A stretch of 64,000 nt of DNA from Gammaproteobacteria bacterium (lineage in GTDB: Bacteria > Gemmatimonadota > Gemmatimonadetes > Longimicrobiales > Gaopeijiaceae): NCBI GenBank assembly GCA_028820325.1, contig JAPPJO010000118.1:33499-97498 (forward strand), in the 5' to 3' direction. The notes below the pieces were generated by a model. That model was not told the origin of the DNA, did no database searches, and was given only the letters and a program-made list of their open reading frames with translations. Made by a program: the position numbers and the translations under genes. Shown one piece after another: positions 9,660 through 18,739 of the stretch (positions are counted from its first letter, which is position 1; each line of letters begins with the position of its first letter).

Positions 9660-12600
9660 TTAATGCAGGATGTTGCGTGACTTGAGATGGGCGGCTACGG
9701 CGCCAATCATCAGGGGGCGGATGCGATAGCTGCGCCAGGCTGCGTTGCCTCCCACCGCTTCCTCCACCGAAGGCTTCTCGCGGGCCGCGGTTGGGACCTT
9801 CTCGATCACCCGGCACTCTTCCAGTGACCGGAGGATGTGCAGGCTCTCGGCACTCGAGCTTCGGGCCACGTCAGAGTATTCACCGACGGTCACGGTTCCG
9901 TGCTCGAGGATGGCCTTGAGGGCGAAGCTCTGCTCCCGGTCCAGGTTCTCGATGCCCGACTCCAGCGTGCTCAGCGGCTGCACGAGGAGGCTTCCCGCAG
10001 TCGAAGCGAAGTCCGCCGAGCGCAACCAGTAGAACAGCGCCAGACGGGGAGATCCCCGGGAAACGCGGTGAAGACGCTGGAAAAAGTCGGATTCGATGAG
10101 CCCTTCCTGCTTGCCCGAGCCCCGCAGCCGTCGCGCCCGGCGCCGCAGTGTCGCTCCACGGTCGTGTGGTTCGGCGAAGCGCAGAGGAAGCCCGCTCAGC
10201 CGGTGCCGGGCCAGAACCGCCTGGCGCAACGCTTCGGGGGAAAGTTCCCCCATAGTGACCCGCTCGACGTCGTGGACGAACGCGGGGGCGCGCTTCTCGA
10301 CCAGCTGCCAGGCAGTCGAGGTGACGACTGTGAGCCAGAACACCCTCGATTCGGTGCGCGACATGAAGGTCAGGAGCAGCTCGAACAGCCTGCCTCCTCC
10401 GGGCGCACGCATGTGAAGATGTTCCGTCGCCTCCAGGACGGCGAAGGAGGGAACCGACCCCGACGGCGCCTCCAGCACCCGGTCCGCGAGCGAGTCGAGG
10501 TCAGGCGCATCCCCAAGCCCCAGCCATCCGGCCACGCGCCCCGCAAGGTGCGCTTCCGTTCGCACGCGGGTGGTGAACCTCTGCCGTACTCCGCCCGGAG
10601 CCTCTTCGGCAAGGTGGCTTGTGACGACATTCAGGAAGCTGGTCACGCCAGCGCCGGGCGATGCGATGACGACGAGGGACCTGGCCTCGCCGGTGGCTCG
10701 CCGCGCCCACGCCGACGCCACCGCGGCCAGGGCGTCCTCGCGCCCCGCGAGCAACCGTGCATCCGTCAGCGGTTCCAGCGAGAAGAGGCGCCTGTAGACG
10801 ACCGGAAGCGCAGCCGGGTACTCGTCTGCGTACGCGAGGGCGTGCTCGCGGCGGTCGACGACGGTCCGGGCGGATGGACCGAGGCCCATCGTTGCGCTGA
10901 GCGGCCGAAGGAACCCCAGGGCCCACGACACGGCCGCGGCGCCGCGAGCCGCGGCCTGGCCCGACAGCCGGCGCGTCTGCTTCCATGCGCGTGCGAGCCC
11001 GGCCGACAGAACTGTGCGAGCCTCGAGATAGCCCGCCGTCATACGGTCCGCGGTCGCCTGCTCGAACAGCTGGCGCGATCCGCTGGCGATCTCGGCAGCG
11101 ACCCTGTGCTCCGCCGCTGCCAGCGCCTCGCGCAGGACTTCGCGCGCCGCGGCAGCCTTGTTGCCGGCGCGGGCGAGACCGTTGACGACCAGCGCGGCGG
11201 GATCCGGGGCATCGGGACCGCCCCGCTCCTTCGCCTCCGCGACCGCGGCCTCGTAGCCGTATCCCGACACCTCCCGGAGCTCGACGACCTCCGAGCGAAT
11301 CCGGTACATGGCTTCACGGATCGCCGAAGGCGCGGCCTGCATCCGTTCCCGGCGCAGGAGATCGAACGCGTGCAGGAAGGTCTCGCGCAGGCGCACGGTG
11401 CGGGGGTCCGACCCCGGTTTTCTCGGGGGATCTCCGGGCGCCGGAATGTCGTGAAGGGCCAGGGCCCCGGGCATTCGCTCGCGAACCTCGCCCAGACCGT
11501 GGATCGTCTCCTCGACGGAGGCAGTCAGCGTCTCGAACACGGCACCGGGCTCCGGCAGGCCGCCCTGGATGTGCGCGAGCGCCGCATCGGTGTGCTGTCG
11601 CTCGGCCTCCAGCATCGCGACCAGATCTTCTCCGCCGGCCGAAAGGCTTGCCGCCCGCTCCCTGCCCCGGCTCAGCTCGGCCGCGACTTCAGCAAGAACC
11701 GCATCCGCGTCGCGGATGGCATGCGACCAGTCGCCGCGCAACTCGCCGAGAATCCCCTCGATGTCACCGCGCATCGCGGCCAGACTCCGGTACAGCTCCA
11801 GCCGGGCCGCTGCGCCCTCCGCCCAGGCATCCCATCGCATGGCCAGCTCCCGCTGGCGTCCGGGGCCCGGCCGACTGGATGGCGGATCGGCTGCGAAGGT
11901 GCCGGCCACCGCAACCGAGGCGGCCAGGGATGCCTCCAGTTGCCCGAAGTCGGCGCTCCGAGCGCTCCCGGAAGCCCGTTCGACCTCGTCTACGAGCGCC
12001 TGCAGTTCGCTCTGCAGCCGCGCTCCGGCGGCGTGCCGGGTGGGCGTCTCGGCAGCCGGCGGCTCCTCCGCGACGGAGTCGGCGGAGGGTGTGGATTCAT
12101 CGGCCGGGAGAGCCGGCTGCAACACGGCGGCCGCCCAGTCGGCCCACGCGCGCTCGAGGCGCCCGAGCCATTCGGCCCGGTCGTGCTGGCTCCGGCGGAA
12201 GGCGTTCGCCTGGTCGCGAAGCACCACCTGCTCGAGGTGCTGGCGGGCCAGCCGGGCCACCGGGACGCGGCGCAACCGGCCGCGCCAGACCACCGGGCCC
12301 AGCACGCGCGCGGCGGCTCGCTTGATCCAGCGTACGGGCCCAACCCCCGGAAATCTCGCGACGGGCGGACGGGCAGCCGGCGCCTGCAGCATGGCAGGCA
12401 GCTCGGCCGCCGCCGCGCGCGCATTATCCCGGGCCGAGGCCAGCGATTCTTCCAGCTCGGTGGCAGTGGCGCCGGCGGCGAGGGCGGCGCGCAGGGGCTC
12501 GATGACCTCATCGGCGACCGCATCCCGGTATTCCGCGAGGGCCCCGGGCACATCCTGCTTTCCCTCGCCGGCACTCGCGTCCCGGCTCCCGTCACCCGCC

Positions 12601-12851
12601 AACACCTCCCGCTCTACACGTCCGGCATTCGCATCCTCCCGCCCCTTGCCGTTCACCGCGGCGAGTGCCCGCCCGTGCGCAGCAGCCGCCTCCTCCAGCA
12701 CGCGGCGGATGGGCAGCCACACGTCCGCTTCGTAGCGCCCCCAGACCTCCGCGAAGGGCTCGTGTACGGCAGCGGAGATACGGGCGGCGATGGCGGAGTC
12801 CGCGGACACGCCTTGCGCGGTCCCGGGTGTGTTGGCCGCAGGGTCGCTCAT
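9660..12851 (-). CDS. Large helical protein with degenerate STAND/AAA-like NTPase module and C-terminal winged helix
   Basis: A 1063-residue protein I cannot assign to a named family. Residues 1-670 are almost entirely alpha-helical and charged, consistent with coiled coils, with short hydrophobic stretches near residues 170-185 and 655-680. Residues about 700-900 resemble a P-loop ATPase: SLVVIASPGAGVTS at 725-738 sits where a Walker A motif should be, but the invariant Lys is Val736, and the Walker-B-like strand reads FAVLEATEH, without the usual Asp. The last 100 residues look like a winged helix. Its start overlaps the stop of the MscS-type gene by ATGA, so the two are coupled. A signalling or scaffold role for the channel is inferred. 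Confidence 0.75.
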   Translation of the reverse strand: MSDPAANTPGTAQGVSADSAIAARISAAVHEPFAEVWGRYEADVWLPIRRVLEEAAAAHGRALAAVNGKGREDANAGRVEREVLAGDGSRDASAGEGKQDVPGALAEYRDAVADEVIEPLRAALAAGATATELEESLASARDNARAAAAELPAMLQAPAARPPVARFPGVGPVRWIKRAAARVLGPVVWRGRLRRVPVARLARQHLEQVVLRDQANAFRRSQHDRAEWLGRLERAWADWAAAVLQPALPADESTPSADSVAEEPPAAETPTRHAAGARLQSELQALVDEVERASGSARSADFGQLEASLAASVAVAGTFAADPPSSRPGPGRQRELAMRWDAWAEGAAARLELYRSLAAMRGDIEGILGELRGDWSHAIRDADAVLAEVAAELSRGRERAASLSAGGEDLVAMLEAERQHTDAALAHIQGGLPEPGAVFETLTASVEETIHGLGEVRERMPGALALHDIPAPGDPPRKPGSDPRTVRLRETFLHAFDLLRRERMQAAPSAIREAMYRIRSEVVELREVSGYGYEAAVAEAKERGGPDAPDPAALVVNGLARAGNKAAAAREVLREALAAAEHRVAAEIASGSRQLFEQATADRMTAGYLEARTVLSAGLARAWKQTRRLSGQAAARGAAAVSWALGFLRPLSATMGLGPSARTVVDRREHALAYADEYPAALPVVYRRLFSLEPLTDARLLAGREDALAAVASAWARRATGEARSLVVIASPGAGVTSFLNVVTSHLAEEAPGGVRQRFTTRVRTEAHLAGRVAGWLGLGDAPDLDSLADRVLEAPSGSVPSFAVLEATEHLHMRAPGGGRLFELLLTFMSRTESRVFWLTVVTSTAWQLVEKRAPAFVHDVERVTMGELSPEALRQAVLARHRLSGLPLRFAEPHDRGATLRRRARRLRGSGKQEGLIESDFFQRLHRVSRGSPRLALFYWLRSADFASTAGSLLVQPLSTLESGIENLDREQSFALKAILEHGTVTVGEYSDVARSSSAESLHILRSLEECRVIEKVPTAAREKPSVEEAVGGNAAWRSYRIRPLMIGAVAAHLKSRNILH

Positions 12852-14116
12852 CGCGCGTCGGGCCTACGGGAGGCAGTCGCTTCCGGCGGTTCGACCATCG
12901 GATACCAGTCGCGCTCCGGCGTGAGCCCCGCGGCGCGGAAGCCGTCGCGGGCGCGCTCGGTGATGTCGCTCTGCATCAGGAACTCGAAGCGGGGATCCAG
13001 CACGTAGGCCCTCACCCTCACGCGGGTGACGAAGGTGGTGCGGAACTCGTCTCCGACGAGCACCACGATGGGCTTGTTCAGGAAGACGTACCGGGAAGTC
13101 ACCGCCGCCTCGAAGGCGATCTCCCTGGCCTTGCGCTCGTCCACCCGTCCCGGCAGGTAGAGATCGGTCACGACCTGGCAGTTCAACTGCCCGGCGTTGG
13201 CGTTGGCGACCTGCTCCTCCACGACCTGGGAGTTGGGCACCGTCACCAGGTTGTCGTCGGCGGTCACGATGCGCGTCGACCTTAGCCCGATCGACACGAC
13301 CTCTCCGTAGGTTCCCCCGACGGAGATCTTGTCGCCCACCTGGAAGGGCTGGTCGAAGACGACGATCAGGCCCCCGAACACGTTCTTGAGCAGGTCCTGC
13401 GCGGCGATGCCGAGCGCCAGGCCCAGGGCGGCGCTCGCCGCGAGAAGCCCCTGGGCGTCGACCCGGAAGACGGTGCGCAGGATGAGGTAGGCCGCGATCC
13501 CCCACAGCGCCATGCGCGTAATGGGGATGAGCCACTTAAATGTCAGGCGGCGCCTGACGCTCCGTTCGGCCAGCGTCTCGAGGACCCATGCCAGCGCCCG
13601 GATCAGGAAGTGAAATACGACGATGATGACCAGCGACCAGAAGATGCCCACCCCGAGACTCCGGACTTCCTCGGTCGCCTCCTCCAGATCGAGGGCGCCG
13701 ACGGCGGTGTCGGCCGGAGCCGCAGCCACTGCGCCGCCCTGCTCCATCGCGTCCAGCCGGGATAGTATCAACTCCTGCGCCACAGTGATATCACTCAGTT
13801 GGGCGGCGAGGGAGTCGAGCGTCGCCTGGGATGGCGGAGTCTCCTGCTCGGCACCCGCCTGCGGCTGAGCACCAGCCACCGCGTCAGCCTCCGGATCCTC
13901 GGCGAGCGCCGCGCCCGGCTCCGTCTGTTGCTCCGGTGCACCCGCTTCGGCGCCAGGAACGGCAGGCTGCTCCGTCCCTGTGATCACGACCGTGCCGGAC
14001 TCCGAGTCCATCGGCGAAGGATCCGCGCACGCCGCCACGACCAGCGGGACCATGATCCAGCCGGCGGCACGCAAGAGAAGGCGCGCGGCGTCGCTTTTCG
14101 CGTCTCGTTCGGGCAT
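12848..14116 (-). CDS. MscS-family mechanosensitive channel with lipoprotein-like N-terminus
   Basis: A 422-residue protein. The C-terminal 260 residues are a canonical MscS: a pore helix rich in Ala and Gly (AASAALGLALGIAAQDLLKN), then FGGLIVVFDQPFQVGDKI, the beta domain with VPNSQV, and the alpha/beta cytoplasmic vestibule. Before the channel there is a predicted signal with lipobox VVAAC, then about 100 acidic, Gln/Pro/Ala-rich residues and a short coiled coil. ATG 14116 gives a normal signal peptide; an in-frame GTG at 14152 is the alternative. Its stop overlaps the start of the 1063-residue protein. It lies 63 bases after cusA on the same strand, so it might share the Cus transcript. Confidence 0.9.
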   Translation of the reverse strand: MPERDAKSDAARLLLRAAGWIMVPLVVAACADPSPMDSESGTVVITGTEQPAVPGAEAGAPEQQTEPGAALAEDPEADAVAGAQPQAGAEQETPPSQATLDSLAAQLSDITVAQELILSRLDAMEQGGAVAAAPADTAVGALDLEEATEEVRSLGVGIFWSLVIIVVFHFLIRALAWVLETLAERSVRRRLTFKWLIPITRMALWGIAAYLILRTVFRVDAQGLLAASAALGLALGIAAQDLLKNVFGGLIVVFDQPFQVGDKISVGGTYGEVVSIGLRSTRIVTADDNLVTVPNSQVVEEQVANANAGQLNCQVVTDLYLPGRVDERKAREIAFEAAVTSRYVFLNKPIVVLVGDEFRTTFVTRVRVRAYVLDPRFEFLMQSDITERARDGFRAAGLTPERDWYPMVEPPEATASRRPDAR

Positions 14117-14179
14117 TTGTCGGCGACGGCTCTCCGGGAAACTGCGGACCACTACATTACCCGCGCCCGCGTTGCGCGC

Positions 14180-17100
14180 CTACCCCCGCCCCTCCGGCAG
14201 CCCGCGCGCCTTCCACAGGTAGAACACAACCGGGAAGAGCAGCAGCACCACGGCGCCCGATGTAACGACCCCTCCGACCAGGGGCGCTGCGATCCGCTTC
14301 ATGACGTCGGCGCCCGCGCCCGCGCTCCACATGATCGGCATCAGCCCGAGCACATCGGTGGCGATGGTCATCATGATCGGCCGGACCCGCTTGATGGAGC
14401 CGCTTCGAATCGCATGCGCCAGCGCGGCGCGGTCCTTCAGCAGTCCGCGGTCGCGGTAGTCGCGCAGCGAGATGTTCAGGTAGAGCAGAAACACGATCGC
14501 GGTCTCGGCATAGAGGCCGGCCAGCGCGATGATCCCGATCCAGACCGCGATGCTGAGGTCGTAGCCGAGGATGTAGAGCAGCCAGAACGAGCCGGCGACC
14601 GCAAACGGAACGCCCAGCAGCACGAGGCAGGTCTCCGCCGCGGACCTGTTCGCCAGGTAGATCAGGACGAAGATCAGCAGGAGGGTCAGCGGAATCACGT
14701 ACATGAGACGCCGTTCGGCGCGCTCCAGATACTCGTATTGCCCGCTCCACGCGATGGTGTATCCGGGCGGCGGAACGACCCCGGCCGCAACCGCCTCGCG
14801 CGCCGTCTCCACGTAGCCGCCGATATCGACGTCGCGCAGGTCGACGTACACCCAGGCGTTGGGCTTGGCGCCCTCGCTCTTGATGCTCGGGGGACCGACC
14901 ACGTATTCCATGCCGGCCAGCTGTCCCAGCGGCACCTGGTGACCCTGGGGCGTCGTCACCAGGACGGCGCGCAGCGCGGGCAGATCGTCCCGCAGTTCCC
15001 GGCTGTAGCGCAGGTTGACCGGATAGCGCGTGAGACCTTCGACCGTCGTCGTCACGTTCATCCCGCCGATCGCCGTCCGGATCACCTCCTGCACGTCCCT
15101 CACGGTGAGTCCGTGGCGGGCGATCGCCTCGCGGTCGATGGAGAAGTCGAGGTAGTTGCCGCCCATCACCCGGTCCGCGTACACGCTGGCGGTCCCGGGA
15201 ACGCCGCGCAGCACATCCTCGATCTCCCGCCCCAGCCTCTCCAGCTCGGTCAGATCGGGACCCGCGATCTTGATGCCCACGGGCGTGCGGATTCCGGTCG
15301 AGAGCATGTCGATCCGGCTCCGGATGGGCATGGTCCAGGCGTTGGTGAGCCCCGGAATGCGGAGGGCCGCGTCGAGCTCCTCGATGAGCCTCTCGGGCGT
15401 CATCCCCTGCCGCCACTGGTCGCGGGGCTTCAGCGCGATGGTGGTCTCGAGCATGGACAGGGGCGCGGGATCTGTTGCCGTTTCCGCCCGCCCGACCTTG
15501 CCGAAGACGTGCTGGACTTCGGGAAAGGTGTAGATGATGCGGTCCGTCTGCTGCAGGATCTCGCGCGCCTCGGTGATGGAGACTCCGGGGAGAGTGGTGG
15601 GCATGTAGAGCAGGTCGCCTTCCCACAGCGGCGGCATGAACTCCGACCCCAGACGCGACAGCGGCACGATGGTCGCAGTCAGTCCGAGCACGGCGGCGGC
15701 GAGGACCCAGGTCCGGAAACGCAGCACGAACCCGAGAACCGGCCAGTACGTTCGTGCCAGCTGCCGTCCGAGCGGGGTGCTCGATGGCCGGCGGATCCTC
15801 CCGCGCACCCAGTAGCCCACCAGCACCGGAACGAGCGTCACCGACAGGAGCGCAGCGGACGCCATCGCGTAGGTCTTGGTGAAGGCGAGCGGCTTGAACA
15901 GCCGCCCCTCCTGCGCCTCGAGGGTGAAGACCGGCATGAACGACACGGTGATCACCAGGAGCGCCACGAACAGCGACGGGCCCACCTCGCGCGCCGCCGA
16001 GGCGACGATCTCCCAGTGCGGCCTCCGGCCCCCGTCGCGGGCGAGGTGCTTGTGGGCGTTCTCGACCATCACGATCCCTGCGTCCACCATCGTTCCGATC
16101 GCGACCGCGATCCCGCCCAGGGACATGATGTTGAGCGTCAGCCCCTGCATCCGCACCACGATCAGCGCCATCAGGATCCCCACCGGCAGCGCGATGACGG
16201 CCACGAGGCCGCTGCGCAGGTGGAACAGGAAGACGAGGCACACCAGGCCCACGATCGCGAGCTGCTGCGCGAGGCTCATGCGGATGCTCCCGACCGCCCG
16301 GTCGATCAGTGCGCTCCGGTCGTAGGCCACTTCGATCTCGACGCCCTCCGGCAGTCCCGGCGTGATCTCCGCAAGCTTGTCCTTCACGTCCCGGATCACC
16401 CGCCGCGTGTCCGCGCCGGACCGCACCACGACGATGCCGCCGACCGTCTCCCCTTCCCCGTTCCACTCCGCGAGGCCGCGGCGGCCCTCCGGTCCCAGGC
16501 TCACGCGCGCCACGTCCTCGAGCAGGATCGGCGTCCCGTCGGCGCTCACGCCGAGACCGATCCGGCGAATGTCGTCCACCGACCGGATGTAGCCGAGGCC
16601 GCGAATCATGAACTCCCGCTCGGCGACCTCGATGAGGCCGCCCCCGACATCGCTGTTGCTCTCCTGGATGGCGGAGCGGATGGCCGAGATGGACAGGTCG
16701 TAGGCGCGCAGCCGGTTCGGATCGACCGTGATCTGGTACTGGCGCACGAACCCGCCCACGCTCGCCACTTCCGAGACCCCGGGCACCGCGGTCAGCTCAT
16801 ACCTGAGGAACCAGTCCTGGATCGAGCGCAGCTCCCCAAGGTCGTGGCGGTCGGACCGGAGCGCGTACACGAAGGCCCAGCCGACTCCGGTGGCATCGGG
16901 TCCGAGCCTGGGCGTGATACCCGGCGGGAGCTGCTCGGAGAGGGAGTTCAGGTACTCCAGAACCCGGCTTCTGGCCCAGTAGAGGTCGGTTCCCTCCTCG
17001 AAGATCACGTACACGAACGACACCCCGAAGAACGAATAGCCGCGCACCACCTGGGCGAACGGCGCCGCCAGCATCTGGGTGGCGACGGGGTAGGTGACCT

Positions 17101-17290
17101 GATCCTCGACGATGCGCGGGGCCTGGCCGGGATACTCGGTCTGGATGATGACCTGCACGTCCGAGAGATCCGGAATGGCGTCGATGGGGGTGCGGGACAG
17201 CGAGAAGACGCCCGCCAGCACGACGGCGAGGGCGCCGACGAGGATCAGGGGCCGGTTCCTGATGGAGCCGTTGATGATGCGCGCGAGCAT
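14180..17290 (-). CDS. cusA: Cu(I)/Ag(I) efflux RND pump CusA
   Basis: A 1036-residue heavy-metal RND transporter. The three methionines that bind Cu(I)/Ag(I) in E. coli CusA (M573, M623, M672) have clear counterparts at M563 (LLYMPTTLPG), M613 (LSMLETTIALKP) and M662 (RSRIDMLSTGIRTPVGIKI), with the same 50 and 49 residue spacing. TM4 reads GTMVDAGIVMVENAHKHL, as in CusA. The protein exports monovalent copper or silver from periplasm or cytoplasm across the outer membrane, using the proton gradient, together with CusB and CusC encoded just upstream. The gene starts 12 bases after cusB stops. Confidence 0.95.
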   Translation of the reverse strand: MLARIINGSIRNRPLILVGALAVVLAGVFSLSRTPIDAIPDLSDVQVIIQTEYPGQAPRIVEDQVTYPVATQMLAAPFAQVVRGYSFFGVSFVYVIFEEGTDLYWARSRVLEYLNSLSEQLPPGITPRLGPDATGVGWAFVYALRSDRHDLGELRSIQDWFLRYELTAVPGVSEVASVGGFVRQYQITVDPNRLRAYDLSISAIRSAIQESNSDVGGGLIEVAEREFMIRGLGYIRSVDDIRRIGLGVSADGTPILLEDVARVSLGPEGRRGLAEWNGEGETVGGIVVVRSGADTRRVIRDVKDKLAEITPGLPEGVEIEVAYDRSALIDRAVGSIRMSLAQQLAIVGLVCLVFLFHLRSGLVAVIALPVGILMALIVVRMQGLTLNIMSLGGIAVAIGTMVDAGIVMVENAHKHLARDGGRRPHWEIVASAAREVGPSLFVALLVITVSFMPVFTLEAQEGRLFKPLAFTKTYAMASAALLSVTLVPVLVGYWVRGRIRRPSSTPLGRQLARTYWPVLGFVLRFRTWVLAAAVLGLTATIVPLSRLGSEFMPPLWEGDLLYMPTTLPGVSITEAREILQQTDRIIYTFPEVQHVFGKVGRAETATDPAPLSMLETTIALKPRDQWRQGMTPERLIEELDAALRIPGLTNAWTMPIRSRIDMLSTGIRTPVGIKIAGPDLTELERLGREIEDVLRGVPGTASVYADRVMGGNYLDFSIDREAIARHGLTVRDVQEVIRTAIGGMNVTTTVEGLTRYPVNLRYSRELRDDLPALRAVLVTTPQGHQVPLGQLAGMEYVVGPPSIKSEGAKPNAWVYVDLRDVDIGGYVETAREAVAAGVVPPPGYTIAWSGQYEYLERAERRLMYVIPLTLLLIFVLIYLANRSAAETCLVLLGVPFAVAGSFWLLYILGYDLSIAVWIGIIALAGLYAETAIVFLLYLNISLRDYRDRGLLKDRAALAHAIRSGSIKRVRPIMMTIATDVLGLMPIMWSAGAGADVMKRIAAPLVGGVVTSGAVVLLLFPVVFYLWKARGLPEGRG

Positions 17291-17302
17291 GAGGGACCTC
17301 CG

Positions 17303-18739
17303 TCAGCGGCCGGGCGGCATGCCGGAGGCCGCGCCGGGCATCGCCCCAGGCGGCCCGGGCATCTCGCCGTGCTCCATCTCGCCGTGCTGCATCTCGCCGT
17401 CCGCAGCAGGCTGCCCGGTTTCCGCGCCGCTCAAGAGCTGCGAGATGGCGGCCTTGAGGTTGGCGTCGGCGTCGATGAGGAACTGGGACGAGACGAGGAC
17501 CTGCTCACCCGGGGTCAGCCCGGACGTCACCTCCTGCATGCCCTCGCTCTCGGTTCCGAGCAAGACCTCGCGGGGCTCGAACACGCCCTCGCCCCTGGCC
17601 ACGATCACCACCGCGCGGGTTCCGCTGTGCAGCACCGCCTCGGCCGCCACCATCACCGCGTCGGAAGCGCCGCTGGCCCGCGCCGTCACGTCGACGTACA
17701 TCCCGGGCCGGAGCCGCAGGTCGGCGTTGGCCACCTCCACGAACGCCGTGAGCGTCCGAGTCTGCGTATTCACCGCGGGACGAAAGAAGAGGATGCGCCC
17801 GTCCCAGCGGCGGTCGGGAAACGCGTCCGCCTCGATCTCCACGGCCTCGCCTTCGCCCACATGCCTGAGATCGTCCTCGTAGAACTCGGTCTCGGCCCAG
17901 AGCGTGGAGTGGTCTGCGATCTTCAGGACCGTCATTCCGGGCGAGATCCGCAACCCTTCCATCGAGTCGCCCATCTTCTCGACGATGAAGCCGGTGGCGG
18001 GCGAGAAGACCCGGACCGTGCGCGCGACCGCCCCCGACTCGGCGAGCGCGTCGATCTGCGCCTCGGTCATGTCCCAGTACAGCAGGCGCTCCCGGGTCGC
18101 CTCCAGGAGGGACTGCGCGCGCTCGATGGCTTCCGGATAGGCTCCGCCGTCCCGCAGGCGCCCGACGTACTCCATCGCCCCGACGAACTCGCGCTGTGTC
18201 GAGACCAGTTCCGGGCTGTAGATCTCGAAGAGCACGTCGCCCCTCGCGACCGTCTCGCCCACGTTGTTCACGCTGGCCTGCTCGATCCAGCCCTCGTACT
18301 TGGTCTGGACCGAGACCACCCGCTCCTCGTTGTGCGCCAGGATGCCGACCGTGCGGATGAGGACGGGGAGCGAGCCGCGATGAACCTCGGCCGTGCGAAC
18401 GGCAAAGTTCTGCAGGAAGCTCGGACTCACCCGGACCTGACCGTCCGCGAGACCCTCGTCCGCATAGACCGGAACCAGCTCCATCCCCATCGGGGACCTG
18501 CCCGGGCGGTCGGAGGTGTAGTTCGGATCCATCGGTGCTCGCCAGTACAGGATCCTGCGTTCGCCCGCGGGCGCGGCCTGTCCTCCGGGCGCGAGGGCTC
18601 CGCTTTCGCCGGCTCCGGCCTGCGCCTCGTTCATCGGCTCCCCGGGCAAGATGCGCATCAGCAGCAACGCACCGCCGGCGCCAATCGCGACGCCCAGCGC
18701 CACGACTGCGGTCAGCTGAAGTCTCTTCGTGTTCCTCAT
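17303..18739 (-). CDS. cusB: CusB-type efflux adaptor with heavy-metal-binding domain
   Basis: A 478-residue periplasmic adaptor. After an N-terminal membrane anchor (about residues 9-30) comes the small heavy-metal-binding domain seen in CusB: YWRAPMDPNYTSDRPG followed by SPMGMELVPVYAD, which retains the methionine pattern used by CusB to receive and hand over Cu(I). The barrel-sandwich, helical hairpin and beta-barrel regions follow. The C-terminal 40 residues are Met/His-rich with three repeats of the type HGEM, a likely additional metal-binding tail. The start overlaps the stop of the upstream TolC gene (ATGA), and cusA follows after 12 bases, so this is one operon. Confidence 0.93.
   Translation of the reverse strand: MRNTKRLQLTAVVALGVAIGAGGALLLMRILPGEPMNEAQAGAGESGALAPGGQAAPAGERRILYWRAPMDPNYTSDRPGRSPMGMELVPVYADEGLADGQVRVSPSFLQNFAVRTAEVHRGSLPVLIRTVGILAHNEERVVSVQTKYEGWIEQASVNNVGETVARGDVLFEIYSPELVSTQREFVGAMEYVGRLRDGGAYPEAIERAQSLLEATRERLLYWDMTEAQIDALAESGAVARTVRVFSPATGFIVEKMGDSMEGLRISPGMTVLKIADHSTLWAETEFYEDDLRHVGEGEAVEIEADAFPDRRWDGRILFFRPAVNTQTRTLTAFVEVANADLRLRPGMYVDVTARASGASDAVMVAAEAVLHSGTRAVVIVARGEGVFEPREVLLGTESEGMQEVTSGLTPGEQVLVSSQFLIDADANLKAAISQLLSGAETGQPAADGEMQHGEMEHGEMPGPPGAMPGAASGMPPGR

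Noticed and set aside
9837..13007. Plus-strand open frame of 1056 codons opposite the large helical protein
   Set aside because: Low-quality composition and no recognisable motif; the opposite strand has a coherent gene coupled to mscS.
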